The notes: generated by a model from the sequence alone, not told the origin. DNA of 64,000 bases from Rhodocyclales bacterium (GCA_016235165.1 JACRLX010000002.1:62001-126000); one strand, 5' to 3'; positions 18,999-29,467 are shown, numbered from the stretch's first letter. A program made the numbers and translations.

Positions 18999-19011
18999 AG
19001 GGTCTGCCCTC
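18999..19011 (+). repeat. Extra copy of the element end
   Basis: AGGGTCTGCCCTC repeats the left terminal repeat directly beside the right end of the element, creating the perfect 16-bp palindrome CAGACCCTAGGGTCTG at 18991-19006. It may be a remnant of a second, tandem element. Confidence 0.6.
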
Positions 19012-19058
19012 GCTCGGCGGCAGGCTAAAATGCGGGATTCCAACCGCAAGCCCCGCGC

Positions 19059-19868
19059 ATGGCCATTTCCATAAAAACCGCCGAAGACATCGCCGCGATG
19101 CGGATCGCCTGTCGCCTCGCCGCCGAAGTCCTCGATTACGTCGAGCCTTTCGTCAAGCCGGGCGTCACCACGGCCGAGCTCGATCGCCTGTGCCATGACT
19201 ATATGGTCGATGTCCAGGGTTGCATTCCGGCACCGCTTAACTACGCCCCCCCCGGCTACGCCCCCTATCCCAAATCGATCTGCGCCTCGGTGAATCATCA
19301 GGTCTGCCATGGCGTACCGAATGATCGCGCCCTGAAAAAAGGCGACATCGTCAATCTCGACATCACCACCATCAAGAACGGTTGGCATGGCGATACCAGT
19401 CGCAGCTTCTGCGTCGGCGAGACATCGATCTTGGCGCGCAGGCTGGTCACGATCACCCATGAATGCATGTGGGCCGGCATCGCCCAGGTCAAGCCCGGCG
19501 TCCATCTCGGTGCAATCGGCGCCGCCATCCAGAAATATGCCGAGGGCGCGGGTTACTCGGTGGTCAGGGAATTCTGCGGGCACGGCATCGGCCGCAACTT
19601 TCACGAAGAACCCCAGGTGCTCCATTACGGCAAGGCAAGCGACGGCCCGATCCTGCAACCGGGGATGGTGTTCACCATCGAGCCGATGATCAATGCCGGC
19701 AAGGCGGCGATCTCCGAATTGCCCGACGGATGGACCATCGTCACCAAGGATCGCAGCCTGTCGGCGCAATGGGAGCACACGGTCTGCGTCACCGAGTCCG
19801 GCGTCGAAGTCCTGACACTCTCGGCGGGCACCCCCCCCTGCCCGGAGCACATCAAAGTAAGCTCCTGA
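19059..19868 (+). CDS. map: Methionine aminopeptidase, type I
   Basis: Removes the initiator methionine from nascent proteins. It has 269 residues. Metal ligands are visible as Asp101 (VNLDITT), Asp112 (WHGDTSRSF), the histidine in GHGIGRNFHEEP, the glutamate in FTIEPM and the C-terminal glutamate before SGVEVLTL (WEHTVCVTE segment). It lies between the cyclase-like gene and glnD on the plus strand, divergent from rpsB, as in many Proteobacteria. No strong ribosome binding site is seen. A TAAAAT at 19026-19031 could be its -10 box, next to the palindromic element. Confidence 0.97.
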   Translation: MAISIKTAEDIAAMRIACRLAAEVLDYVEPFVKPGVTTAELDRLCHDYMVDVQGCIPAPLNYAPPGYAPYPKSICASVNHQVCHGVPNDRALKKGDIVNLDITTIKNGWHGDTSRSFCVGETSILARRLVTITHECMWAGIAQVKPGVHLGAIGAAIQKYAEGAGYSVVREFCGHGIGRNFHEEPQVLHYGKASDGPILQPGMVFTIEPMINAGKAAISELPDGWTIVTKDRSLSAQWEHTVCVTESGVEVLTLSAGTPPCPEHIKVSS

Positions 19869-19891
19869 GGCCAGGGATACTGCCGGCACGA

Positions 19892-22465
19892 ATGCACGAT
19901 TTGCGCGAACTCGCGACACTATCCCGCCAACGCCTGGCGGAAGCTCAGCAAGCGCTGATTGCCGACTGGCATCGGCAAAAGGACGGTGCCGCGCTGCTGA
20001 CGAAACGCGCCCTGCTGGTGGATACGCTGCTGCGCGAGGTCTGGGTCGCGCTGGCCATGCCGGAGATCTGCACCCTCGCGGCCGTGGGCGGCTATGGACG
20101 CGGCGTGCTGCATCCCGGCTCCGACGTCGATCTCGTGATCCTGGTGCCCGATGCGGACCACGCCGCCTGCAATCCGCAGTCGGCGCAGCGGCTGGAGCAG
20201 TTGATCGGCCTGTTGTGGGACATCGGCCTCGACATCGGCCACAGCGTGCGCAGCATCGACCAGTGCCTGGATGAAGCCGAGCGCGACATCACGGTGCAAA
20301 CCGCCTTGCTGGAGGCCCGTTTCCTTGCCGGATCACAAGCCTTGTTCGACGAGTTCGAGCAGAGCTTCAACGCCAGCCTGAAGCCGGAGGAGTTCCTCAA
20401 GGCAAAGCGGCTGGAGCAGGCGGAACGCTACGCCAAATTCAACGATACGCCCTACAGTCTGGAACCGAACTGCAAGGAAAGCCCCGGTGGCATACGCGAC
20501 CTCCAGGTCATCCTGTGGATCGCTCGCGCCGCCGGCATCGGCGACGACTGGAAATCGCTGGCGGGTGCCGGACTTGTCACGACTACCGAAGTACGGCAGT
20601 TCGAGCGTGTCGACAAGTTGCTGCGCGATTTGCGCATCGAATTGCACCTGCTGGTCGGTCGCCGCGAAGAAAGATTGCTGTTCGACCACCAGGAAAAGCT
20701 TGCCGCCGCCCTGGGAATCAAGGCGACGGAATCCAAACGCGCCTCCGAAGTCCTGATGCAGCGCTACTACCAGAATGCCAAGCTGGTCACCCAGCTCAAC
20801 TCCCTGGTGCTACAGGAACTGGATCAGCGCCTGGTTCCATCCAAACCGGGGCCACCGATCGTCATCGACAGTCATTTCCAGATGGTACGCGACCAGCTCG
20901 ACGTGCGTGACGAGCAGGTTTTCACGGAGCACCCACCGGCCCTCCTCGAATGCTTCCTGCTGCAAATGCAGCGCTCCGAAATCAAGGGCATGACGCCGCG
21001 CACCTTGCGTGCCCTGTGGCGCGCGCAAGGCGGCATCGACACGGCGTTTCGCCGCGACCCGGCCAATCGCGCCCTGTTCCTCAGCCTGTTTCAGCAAGCG
21101 CATCTGATCCACCCGCTGCGCCGCATGAACCAGTACGACATCCTGGGCCGCTACCTGCCTGCCTTCGGTCGCATCGTCGGCCAGATGCAGCATGACCTGT
21201 TCCATGTGTATACCGTGGACCAGCACATTCTGCAGGTGATGCGCAACCTGCGGCGCTTCGCGATGCCGGAATTCGCCCACGAATATCCCTTCTGTTCGCG
21301 CCTGATGGCCGGATTCGAGAAACGCTGGCTGCTTTATCTCGCGGCATTGTTCCACGACATCGCCAAGGGACGAGGCGGCGACCACTCGCAACTCGGCAAG
21401 CGTGACACGGCAGCCTTCTGCCGCGAACACGATGTCGACGACAGCGATACGTCGCTAGTTGTATTTCTGGTCGAACATCACCTCACCATGTCGCAGGTCG
21501 CGCAAAAGCAGGATCTCGCCGACCCGGAAGTCATCCTTGCCTTTGCCCGCAAGGTCGGCGACATGCGCCGCCTGACGGCGCTGTATCTCCTGACCGTGGC
21601 CGACATCCGGGGCACCAGCCCCAAGGTCTGGAACAACTGGAAGGGCAAGCTGCTGGAAGACCTGTTCCGCATGACGGCCGGCGTGCTGAAGGGCACCGCC
21701 AGCCTGCAACTCTCGGGCGTGGCGGAACGCCAGGAGGAAGCGCGTCGCCTGCTGCGCTACCATGGCTTGCGACCGGATGTCGAAGTAGCCCTGTGGAACC
21801 AGCTGGACACGGCCTACTTCATGCGCCATGAGGCGGAGGAAATCGCCTGGCATACGCGCGCCCTGTATCACCGTCCGGACAGCGCGCAGCCCGTGGTACG
21901 GGCGCGCCTGAACCCGATCGGGGACGGCTTGCAGGTGATGGTCTACGTCCACGACCAGGCTTTGCTGTTCGCTCGCCTGTGCGGCTTTTTCGCCAAGCTC
22001 GGCTACAACATCGTAGACGCCAAGATCCATACCACGCGCCATGGCTGGGCGCTGGACAGTTTTGCGGTGTTTGCGGCCGATGCCAGCCAGTCCCCTCGCG
22101 ACATGATCCAGCTGGTGGAGCACGGGATACGCGAAAACCTGGAAAAGCTCCCCCCCCTGCCCGCCACGCTCGGCGGTCGCCTGTCGCGACTGGTGCGGCA
22201 TTTCCCGATCACTCCCGAAGTCGAGATACGCGCCGACGAGCGCGGCAGCCACTATCTGATGAATGTCACCGCAGCGGACCGCCCCGGCCTGCTGTTCGGC
22301 ATCGCCCGCATCCTGGGCCAACACGGAATCACACTGCATACCGCCAAGATCGCCACCCTGGGTGAACGGGTCGAGGACGTTTTCCTGATCAGCGGCAAGG
22401 AACTTTCGAAAACGGCAACCCTGGTGCGCCTTGAGCAGGACCTGCTGGCGGCGTTGCAGGTCTGA
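19892..22465 (+). CDS. glnD: Bifunctional uridylyltransferase/uridylyl-removing enzyme
   Basis: Nitrogen sensor that uridylylates PII when glutamine is low and removes UMP when it is high. It has 857 residues from the ATG at 19892. The nucleotidyltransferase motif GGYGRG is at about 66-71 with the catalytic SDVD at 77-80. The HD hydrolase motif HDIAKGRGGDHS is in the middle, and two ACT glutamine-binding domains form the last 180 residues. It starts 23 bases after map. The next gene on the right is convergent, five bases away. Confidence 0.96.
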   Translation: MHDLRELATLSRQRLAEAQQALIADWHRQKDGAALLTKRALLVDTLLREVWVALAMPEICTLAAVGGYGRGVLHPGSDVDLVILVPDADHAACNPQSAQRLEQLIGLLWDIGLDIGHSVRSIDQCLDEAERDITVQTALLEARFLAGSQALFDEFEQSFNASLKPEEFLKAKRLEQAERYAKFNDTPYSLEPNCKESPGGIRDLQVILWIARAAGIGDDWKSLAGAGLVTTTEVRQFERVDKLLRDLRIELHLLVGRREERLLFDHQEKLAAALGIKATESKRASEVLMQRYYQNAKLVTQLNSLVLQELDQRLVPSKPGPPIVIDSHFQMVRDQLDVRDEQVFTEHPPALLECFLLQMQRSEIKGMTPRTLRALWRAQGGIDTAFRRDPANRALFLSLFQQAHLIHPLRRMNQYDILGRYLPAFGRIVGQMQHDLFHVYTVDQHILQVMRNLRRFAMPEFAHEYPFCSRLMAGFEKRWLLYLAALFHDIAKGRGGDHSQLGKRDTAAFCREHDVDDSDTSLVVFLVEHHLTMSQVAQKQDLADPEVILAFARKVGDMRRLTALYLLTVADIRGTSPKVWNNWKGKLLEDLFRMTAGVLKGTASLQLSGVAERQEEARRLLRYHGLRPDVEVALWNQLDTAYFMRHEAEEIAWHTRALYHRPDSAQPVVRARLNPIGDGLQVMVYVHDQALLFARLCGFFAKLGYNIVDAKIHTTRHGWALDSFAVFAADASQSPRDMIQLVEHGIRENLEKLPPLPATLGGRLSRLVRHFPITPEVEIRADERGSHYLMNVTAADRPGLLFGIARILGQHGITLHTAKIATLGERVEDVFLISGKELSKTATLVRLEQDLLAALQV

Positions 22466-22470
22466 ACTCG

Positions 22471-22755
22471 CTACGACTTCCCTTGATCGAGGTGGCGCGG
22501 CAACTGGTACTTCAGGCATTCACCGAGGCTGGCCACATCCAGCGCCAGATCAGGCCTGGGCTTCAAGCGAAGGGCCAGCGAACCCTGTTCACCGCAGGGC
22601 GCCATGCTGTCGATTTTCATGCATTCCCCGGTGGAACAACCCCAAGCCTTGGCCTGGCAGCGGCCAATGGCATCGATCACCGACTGGGCGTTGCCGCCGA
22701 CCTCTTCGAAATGTATGACAATTTCCTCTCCCTGCTTTTCGATCTGATATTTCAT
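22471..22755 (-). CDS. Small conserved-looking hypothetical protein
   Basis: 94-residue protein I do not recognise. It is soluble and acidic in its first half (KQGEEIVIHFEEVGG) with three cysteines in a short central region: RCQAKAWGCSTGEC at about 32-45 and one more in MAPCGEQ, plus GECLKYQ near the end. The cysteine spacing could bind metal or be redox active, but this is only a suggestion. It converges on glnD with five bases between stops. Codon use looks like the neighbours, so I take it as real. Confidence 0.65.
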   Translation of the reverse strand: MKYQIEKQGEEIVIHFEEVGGNAQSVIDAIGRCQAKAWGCSTGECMKIDSMAPCGEQGSLALRLKPRPDLALDVASLGECLKYQLPRHLDQGKS

Positions 22756-22823
22756 GTCCCCTCCCCGGCCGCATCTTTCTGCCTATTTTAGTCCCGGGTT
22801 GCAATGGCTGGGAATGCGCCGCT

Positions 22824-23651
22824 TCAGCCGCGCATTCCCAGCGAAGCTTCAAGCTGCCGCACCAGACCGATCAGTCGCGGGCGTACCTCACCGAGCAGGA
22901 ACTCCCGGGACAGGGTGAAGGATGGACCGCCGCAGTTGATTGCCATCGGCGGCAGGCCGCCACCGGGTCGCAGCGGCACGGCGATGGCATTGACATCGGA
23001 TTGCCATTCGCCGAAGGAGCTGACGCAACCGGTCTCGCGATACTCCTTCAAGGAGCGCTCAATGCCGTCGCGGATCGCCGGCCAGGCCACCTCGTCCAGT
23101 TCGCGCACGCGTTCCATGACGTCCTCGCGCTCGCGCTCGGGAACCATCGCCAGATAAGCCCGCCCCATCGCTGTGGTGGCGATGGGAATGCGCGAACCGA
23201 TGTCGAGCGACAGCGTCAGTGCCGCCGAGCTGCGCGCATTGCCGACATAAATCATCGACAGGCGATCGCGGCTGCCGAGCGAAACCATGGCCTTGGAGAA
23301 ATCGGCCAGTTCCTGCATCAGCGGCCGCGCCAGGTCGCGCACATCGAGCCGCGCCAACATGGCGCTGCCGAGGGCAAGCGTCGAGGTGCCAAGACGATAC
23401 TTGCCGGTATCCTCGACATAGACCAGGTAGCCAAGCTTGGTCAGGGTGTAGGTCAGGCGCGACACGGTCGATTTGGGCAAGCGGCAACGCTTGGCGATGT
23501 CCTGGTTGCCGAGCATTTTTTCGCCGGAACTGAAGCAGGAAAGCACCGACAGGCCACGCGCCAAGGCGGTAACGAAATGTCGGTCTTCCTTGGCGGGCAG
23601 CTCCGCCACGGGCAGCGGTGCCACGACAACGGTTTTTTTGGTCCTGGCCAT
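22824..23651 (-). CDS. IclR-family transcriptional regulator
   Basis: 275-residue regulator with an N-terminal winged helix-turn-helix (about residues 25-85; GNQDIAKRCRLPKSTVSRL is the recognition region) and the C-terminal GAF-like IclR effector domain. Start: the ATG at 23651 has GGAG nine bases upstream; an earlier ATG at 23660 lies directly on that site and is less likely. It directly follows the nitronate monooxygenase gene (stop and start two bases apart), so it is probably cotranscribed with the enzyme and exporter. A likely operator, ATTCCGC-TAT-GCAGAAT, lies at 26253-26269 between the exporter and the opposing CoA genes, suggesting it controls both directions. Confidence 0.88.
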   Translation of the reverse strand: MARTKKTVVVAPLPVAELPAKEDRHFVTALARGLSVLSCFSSGEKMLGNQDIAKRCRLPKSTVSRLTYTLTKLGYLVYVEDTGKYRLGTSTLALGSAMLARLDVRDLARPLMQELADFSKAMVSLGSRDRLSMIYVGNARSSAALTLSLDIGSRIPIATTAMGRAYLAMVPEREREDVMERVRELDEVAWPAIRDGIERSLKEYRETGCVSSFGEWQSDVNAIAVPLRPGGGLPPMAINCGGPSFTLSREFLLGEVRPRLIGLVRQLEASLGMRG

Positions 23652-23652
23652 T

Positions 23653-24627
23653 TCATTCATCTCCAAAGTCGGTTGCGGAGCACAAGGCCCGCCGCGCGGC
23701 ATGATATTCACGCCCGAGGCGCGCCACAAGCTCGGCGACCGGCGCTATCTCGTCGATCGTCCCGACCCCCTGGCCGACACCCCAGATGTCGCGCCAGGTC
23801 TTGGTACGGTCGGAACCGAAGCTCATGCTGGTCTTGTCGCGCGGCGGCAGGTTGTCCGGATCGAGGCCCTGGGCCACGATGCTGGGGCGCAGGTAGTTGC
23901 CATGGACACCGGTGAAGTAGGGCGTGTAGACCACGTCCGCCGCGCTGCTGGCGAGAATCATCCGTTTGTAGTCGTCGACGGCATTGGCTTCGACGGTAGG
24001 AATGAAGCGAGTGCCGATGTAGGCAAGGTCCGCGCCCATCGCCTGGGCGGCCAGAATCTGCCCGCCACGGGTTATGGCACCTGAAAGGGCGATCGGCCCG
24101 TCCCAGAAGCGGCGCACCTCGGCAACCAGGGCAAACGGGCTCAGCGTTCCGGCATGGCCGCCGGCCCCCGCCGCCACCAGGATCAGGCCATCGACACCGG
24201 CCTCCAGGGCCTTCTGTGCGTGACGAACATTGATCACGTCGTGGAACACGATGCCGCCATAGGCGTGCACTTCCTTGACCACGTCGCCCGGTGTGCGCAG
24301 GCTGGTGATGATCATCGGCACCTGGTGCCTGACGCACAGCGCGATGTCGTGGTCGAGCCTGTCGTTCGAGTGATGGACGATCTGGTTGACCGCAAAGGGA
24401 CCGATCTTGCGTCCCGGCTCGGCACGACGTGCCGCCGCGATCTCCTCGCTCATCATCGCCAGCCATTCGTCGAGCAATTCCTTCGGCCGCGCATTGAGCG
24501 CCGGAAAGGAGCCGACGATGCCGGCCTTGCACTGCGCCAGCACCAGCTCGGGCCGCGATACGATGAACATTGGCGCGCCGATCACCGGCAGCGCGAGATT
24601 GTCGGCCAGCACCCGGGGCAAGCTCAT
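23653..24627 (-). CDS. Nitronate monooxygenase / 2-nitropropane dioxygenase family
   Basis: FMN-dependent TIM-barrel enzyme of 324 residues. Typical segments are the N-terminal LPVIGAPMFIVSRPELV, the flavin-binding VAAGAGGHAGTLSPF and the C-terminal ALSGAITRGGQILAAQAMGADLAYIGTRF region, which marks the family. The substrate is not determined by the sequence: members oxidise nitronates but many act as enoyl or oxidoreductase partners. The ATG at 24627 overlaps the exporter stop by four bases, and the IclR gene follows immediately, so the three form one unit. Confidence 0.85.
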   Translation of the reverse strand: MSLPRVLADNLALPVIGAPMFIVSRPELVLAQCKAGIVGSFPALNARPKELLDEWLAMMSEEIAAARRAEPGRKIGPFAVNQIVHHSNDRLDHDIALCVRHQVPMIITSLRTPGDVVKEVHAYGGIVFHDVINVRHAQKALEAGVDGLILVAAGAGGHAGTLSPFALVAEVRRFWDGPIALSGAITRGGQILAAQAMGADLAYIGTRFIPTVEANAVDDYKRMILASSAADVVYTPYFTGVHGNYLRPSIVAQGLDPDNLPPRDKTSMSFGSDRTKTWRDIWGVGQGVGTIDEIAPVAELVARLGREYHAARRALCSATDFGDE

Positions 24628-26066
24628 GGAATTTTCTCCCAAGTCGTGACGCGCGCCCGCCCGGTCATGCGCCAGGCGGGAAACAGCGCGAGAAAGTAAA
24701 CCAGCGCGATCAGGAAGAAACCCTCCTGCATGGGTTGCAGGCCATGCACGGCTTCCAGCTGACGCTCCCTCGCTTCGAGAAACAGCGCGATCAAGGTAAC
24801 CCCCAGCGCACCGCCCAACTGACGAAAGAAGTTGATCGAGGCGGACCCGGCGGCTTCGCTGCCATAGGGCAGCAAGCGCAGCGCCCCGGCATTCAGTCCG
24901 GGGATGATCAGGCCCAGGCCGACGCGACCCACGGCGACCCACAGTGCCAGCAGCCAGAATCCGGTCAGCGGCGAGGACAAGCCCATCAGGATCGCCGACA
25001 ACGCGAAGCAGGCGAGCCCCGCCATCGCGACGCGATTCGAGGGAAAGCGGTCGGCGAGCTTTCCCGCCTGCACCAGCACCAAGGCCAGCACCGCGCCGCC
25101 GGGCAGCAACATCAGGCCCGCCTCGTAGCCGCTGAAGCCGAGGCCGATCTGGGCAAACACCGGAGCCAGATAGGTCGAGCCGTAGATGCCGACTCCATAG
25201 GCCAGGGCCACCAGGGTCGCGGCGCCGAAGCCGGCTTCGCGAAAAATGCGAAAGTCGAGCAAGGGATGCAGCGTGGTGCGTTCCCAGACCACGAAGGCCG
25301 CCGCCAGCGCCAAGCCCAGAGCCAGGGCCAGCGAACCCGCCAGCGGCTGCCGGATCAAGGCAGCCAGGCCTCCGAGCACCAGGCAAAGCGCAAGCACCAC
25401 CAGTCCAAGGCCGGGCAGGTCGAGCGGACGCTTATGCGCGCCGCTGGGAGGTCGCCCGGCGACGACATAGCGCGGCGCCAGGGCAATGGCCGCGAGACAT
25501 AGCGGCACCGTCACCAGGAACACCGCACGCCAGCCGAAATGATCCACCAGCAGGCCGCCCGCCACCGGGCCCACCGCCGGCGAAAGCACGATGCCCAAGC
25601 CGTAGGCACCCATCGCCCGCCCCCGCTCCTCCGGCGGGAATACGTCGATGATGACCAGCATTGAAAGCGGCTGGATCAGTCCGGCAATGCTGCCCTGGCC
25701 GATGCGGCACAGCGCCAGGATCTCGAAGCGATCGCTGATCGCGGCGAGCACGGAGAACATCACCAACAGCGCCAGCGCGCCGACGAAGGCGCGGCGCAGT
25801 CCGAAACGCTGCATCGCCCACATCGCCAGCAACATCGACGTCGTGGTGGCGGCAAGGAAGCCGGTCGACAGCAATTGCACCTGGTCATGCCCGACGTGAA
25901 ACACGCGAATGATCTCGGGCAGGGCCACATTGACCACCGTCGCCTCCATGATGGCCGATACGGTGCCGAGCATCACCGTGAGCACCGCCCACCAGCGATA
26001 GCCGGGGCCGTGGCGGCGAAACAGGGCGGCGACCTCCTCCTGCCGGGCTTGGGTTTCAGCACTCAT
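24624..26066 (-). CDS. MFS transporter, DHA2 (EmrB/QacA) family
   Basis: 480-residue membrane protein with about 14 hydrophobic segments starting at WWAVLTVMLGTVSAIMEATVV, the DHA2 pattern. The conserved helix 5 region (YGLGIVLSPAVGPVAGGLL) fits the antiporter motif C (GxxxGPxxGG). It probably exports a drug-like or metabolic compound using the proton gradient; no membrane-fusion partner is encoded next to it. It is the first gene of the exporter-monooxygenase-IclR unit and is divergent from the thioesterase/acyl-CoA dehydrogenase genes. Confidence 0.88.
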   Translation of the reverse strand: MSAETQARQEEVAALFRRHGPGYRWWAVLTVMLGTVSAIMEATVVNVALPEIIRVFHVGHDQVQLLSTGFLAATTTSMLLAMWAMQRFGLRRAFVGALALLVMFSVLAAISDRFEILALCRIGQGSIAGLIQPLSMLVIIDVFPPEERGRAMGAYGLGIVLSPAVGPVAGGLLVDHFGWRAVFLVTVPLCLAAIALAPRYVVAGRPPSGAHKRPLDLPGLGLVVLALCLVLGGLAALIRQPLAGSLALALGLALAAAFVVWERTTLHPLLDFRIFREAGFGAATLVALAYGVGIYGSTYLAPVFAQIGLGFSGYEAGLMLLPGGAVLALVLVQAGKLADRFPSNRVAMAGLACFALSAILMGLSSPLTGFWLLALWVAVGRVGLGLIIPGLNAGALRLLPYGSEAAGSASINFFRQLGGALGVTLIALFLEARERQLEAVHGLQPMQEGFFLIALVYFLALFPAWRMTGRARVTTWEKIP

Positions 26067-26252
26067 GAACGCGTGGGCGAGCTACGTTTTCAGTATTTTG
26101 TTCCGGATAGTGGCACAACGGCCAATCCAGCGTCAAGCCGGGGAATCTTTCGCTACCCCGCAAATTGCCATTGAAACAGAGAACCAGCGGGGCGATTGAC
26201 ATTTCACGGCCAGAAGCGAAGAATCCGCATCATTCGCATTTATCAGAATCAA

Positions 26253-26269
26253 ATTCCGCTATGCAGAAT
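26253..26269. promoter_or_regulatory. Candidate IclR-family operator
   Basis: Imperfect palindrome ATTCCGC-TAT-GCAGAAT (6 of 7 arm positions pair), the form of many IclR-family operators. It lies 18 bases before the thioesterase start in the divergent region, with the IclR gene in the opposing unit. Confidence 0.5.
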
Positions 26270-26287
26270 TTTTTGGGGTTGTAAATC

Positions 26288-26728
26288 ATGACCCAAACTC
26301 CCGATCTTCTCGCCCTTGGCCGCCGCATCCTTGCCGAGCAACCCTTCAGCGTTCTGCTCGGCGCCGAGCTGACCGCATTCGAGCCGGGGCGCGCCGAATT
26401 GCGTCTGTTGGTGCGACACGACCTCAAGCAGCAATATGGCTTCGTCCATGGCGGCGTCCTCAGTTATCTGGCCGACAACGCACTGACCTATGCGGGCGGC
26501 AGCGCACTATCGGGGCAAGGCATCGTCACCTCGGAGTTCAAGATCAACTACTTGCGGCCGGCCATCGGCGATACGCTGGTCGCGCGCGCCCAGGTCGTCC
26601 ATGCCGGCAAATCGCAGGCCGTATGCCGCTGCGACGTCTTTGCCCTCGCCGGCACGGAAGAAAAGCTTTGCGCCACGGCGCAGGGAACCATCACCGCGCC
26701 GGCTGGTGCCGCAAGCAGGGAGCCCTGA
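26288..26728 (+). CDS. PaaI-type hotdog thioesterase
   Basis: 146-residue acyl-CoA thioesterase of the PaaI group, expected to hydrolyse aryl- or acyl-CoA esters that would trap CoA. The family motif is visible as FVHGGVLSYLADNALTYA (His-Gly-Gly and the active-site Asp). The C-terminal strand KSQAVCRCDVFALAGTEEKLCATAQGT-type pattern is normal. It is the first gene of a plus-strand CoA-ester catabolic set; the next gene begins with a TTG directly after its stop. Confidence 0.85.
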   Translation: MTQTPDLLALGRRILAEQPFSVLLGAELTAFEPGRAELRLLVRHDLKQQYGFVHGGVLSYLADNALTYAGGSALSGQGIVTSEFKINYLRPAIGDTLVARAQVVHAGKSQAVCRCDVFALAGTEEKLCATAQGTITAPAGAASREP

Positions 26729-26729
26729 G

Positions 26730-27896
<1,167 letters not shown>

Positions 27897-27906
27897 GGCT
27901 CCGGAC

Positions 27907-29016
27907 ATGAATTTCGACTTCAACGAAGACCAGCGCGCGCTGGCCGACACGGTCCGTCGCTTCGTTGCCAAAGACTACGGCTTCGAGCGACGCCGCGCCA
28001 TCCGCGACTCGGCAAGTGGCTGGAGCCGCGCCGTCTGGCAGGAACTAGCCGAACTCGGCGTGCTGGCCGTCGGCGTCGGCGAGGGCCATGGCGGCCTCGG
28101 CTATGGCCCGCTCGAAACCGGGCTGGTGATGAATGCCTTCGGCGCCGGCCTGCTGCTCGAACCCTATCTTGCCGCCGCAGTGGTCGCTCCGGCGCTGATT
28201 CGCCGTGCCACCAGCGCCGACTTTCAGGATCAATGGCTGCCGCGAATCGCCACCGGCGACAGCATCGTGGTGTTCGCCCATCAGGATGGGCGCGGCGAAG
28301 CGGTACGCGCAATCGACGGCAAGCTCAGCGGGCGCAAGACCGTGGTGACCCACGCCGACTGCGCCGACCTGCTGCTGGTATCTGCGCGGGCCGCCGACGG
28401 CGGTGTGCGCCTGTTTGCGCTTGCCCCGGCAGCGCCCGGAGTCACACTGCGCGGCTACCCGACACTCGATGGCCAGCGCGCCGCCGACCTGCTACTCGAC
28501 CAGGCGACGGCTACAGAAGTCGGCGCTGGCGACACGGCGAATAATGCTACGCAAGCCATCGACGCCGCGCTCGACATCGGCCTCGCCGCCCTCTGCGCCG
28601 AAGCGATCGGCATCATGGAAGCCACCGTGGCCGCCACCGTCGACTACCTCAAGACCCGCCGCCAGTTCGGCCAGCCCATCGGCCGCTTCCAGGCACTTCA
28701 GCATCGCATGGCCGACATGCTGCTGCACCAGGAACAGTCGCGTTCGATGAGCTATCTTGCCGCCATGCAATGCACCAACCCGGACCAGAAATTGCGCCAG
28801 CGCACGCTGTCCGCCGCCAAGGTCACCATCGGCCAGGCCTGCCGCTTCATCGCCCAGAACGCGGTACAGTTACATGGCGGCATGGGCATGACCGACGAAC
28901 TGATCCTGAGCCACTGGTTCAAGCGCCTCACCGCCATCGAGATGAGCTTCGGCGATACCGATTTCCATTTGCAGCGCTTCGCTGCGCAACTGTCGCGGGA
29001 GGCGCAGGCCGCATGA
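27907..29016 (+). CDS. Acyl-CoA dehydrogenase, subunit-like (second of pair)
   Basis: 369-residue acyl-CoA dehydrogenase homologue with the usual three domains. The flavin/ETF region is less canonical than in the first protein (the GAGSDL-type segment is replaced by VFAHQDGRGEAV). The C-terminal motif LHGGMGMTDELILSHWFKR is kept, and the later SFGDTDFHLQRF lacks the YEGT glutamate. Being adjacent to the first dehydrogenase and partly degenerate fits a heteromer. Two copies of the 22-bp repeat lie in the gene in opposite orientation. Its stop overlaps an ATG (29013) that probably began the lost CoA ligase. Confidence 0.87.
   Translation: MNFDFNEDQRALADTVRRFVAKDYGFERRRAIRDSASGWSRAVWQELAELGVLAVGVGEGHGGLGYGPLETGLVMNAFGAGLLLEPYLAAAVVAPALIRRATSADFQDQWLPRIATGDSIVVFAHQDGRGEAVRAIDGKLSGRKTVVTHADCADLLLVSARAADGGVRLFALAPAAPGVTLRGYPTLDGQRAADLLLDQATATEVGAGDTANNATQAIDAALDIGLAALCAEAIGIMEATVAATVDYLKTRRQFGQPIGRFQALQHRMADMLLHQEQSRSMSYLAAMQCTNPDQKLRQRTLSAAKVTIGQACRFIAQNAVQLHGGMGMTDELILSHWFKRLTAIEMSFGDTDFHLQRFAAQLSREAQAA
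28201..28222 (-). repeat. Dispersed 22-bp repeat, copy 4
   Basis: AGTCGGCGCTGG then TGGCACGGCG on the minus strand; the most diverged of the eight. It lies inside the second acyl-CoA dehydrogenase gene, read as TSADF. Confidence 0.65.
28518..28539 (+). repeat. Dispersed 22-bp repeat, copy 5
   Basis: Exact match to the commonest form, 295 bases from copy 4 in the same gene but in the opposite orientation, read as VGAGDTA. Confidence 0.8.
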
Positions 29017-29467
29017 CGGCAGCCCAGGCCTGCGGCGACCTGCGGCGCAGCGGCGCCGAGATCGACGCGCGCCGAGTTCCTTTGCCCAGCAATCGCTGTT
29101 GCAGGGCAAGTTGCTGGTGCTGGAGGAGAAATTCGACGGCCTGGTCAGTGTCGGCGACATGGGCTACCTCGACGAGGAAGGCTTTCTCTACGTCTGCGAT
29201 CGCGCTTCCGACATGGTGATTTCGGGCGGCGTGAATATCTACCCGGCGGAGATCGAGCATGTACTGATCGGCCTGCCCGGCGTTGCCGAAAGCGGCGCCA
29301 CGCTCGATGTCGATGTCCTGCGCCGCGAACTTGGCCAGCGCATTGCCGGCTACAAGGTGCCGCGCCGCATCGACATCGTCGCCGCCCTGCCGCGCGACGA
29401 CAACGGCAAGCTGCAAAAGCGCGAGATCCGCGACGCCTACTGGAGCGGCCGTTCGCGCCGGATATGA
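29013..29467 (+). pseudogene. Remnant of an AMP-forming acyl-CoA ligase
   Basis: The C-terminal domain of an acyl-CoA synthetase is still readable from about 29069: LVSVGDMGYLDEEGFLYV, then DRASDMVISGGVNIYPAEIE and the final IAGYKVPRR...DDNGKLQKREIR with the catalytic lysine. The N-terminal adenylation domain (some 350-400 residues) is gone. About 25-30 residues are also missing after GLPGVAESGA, where the text jumps to TLDVDVLRRELG. An ATG at 29013 overlapping the preceding stop probably marks the original start. Intact, it would have supplied CoA esters to the dehydrogenases upstream. Confidence 0.8.
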
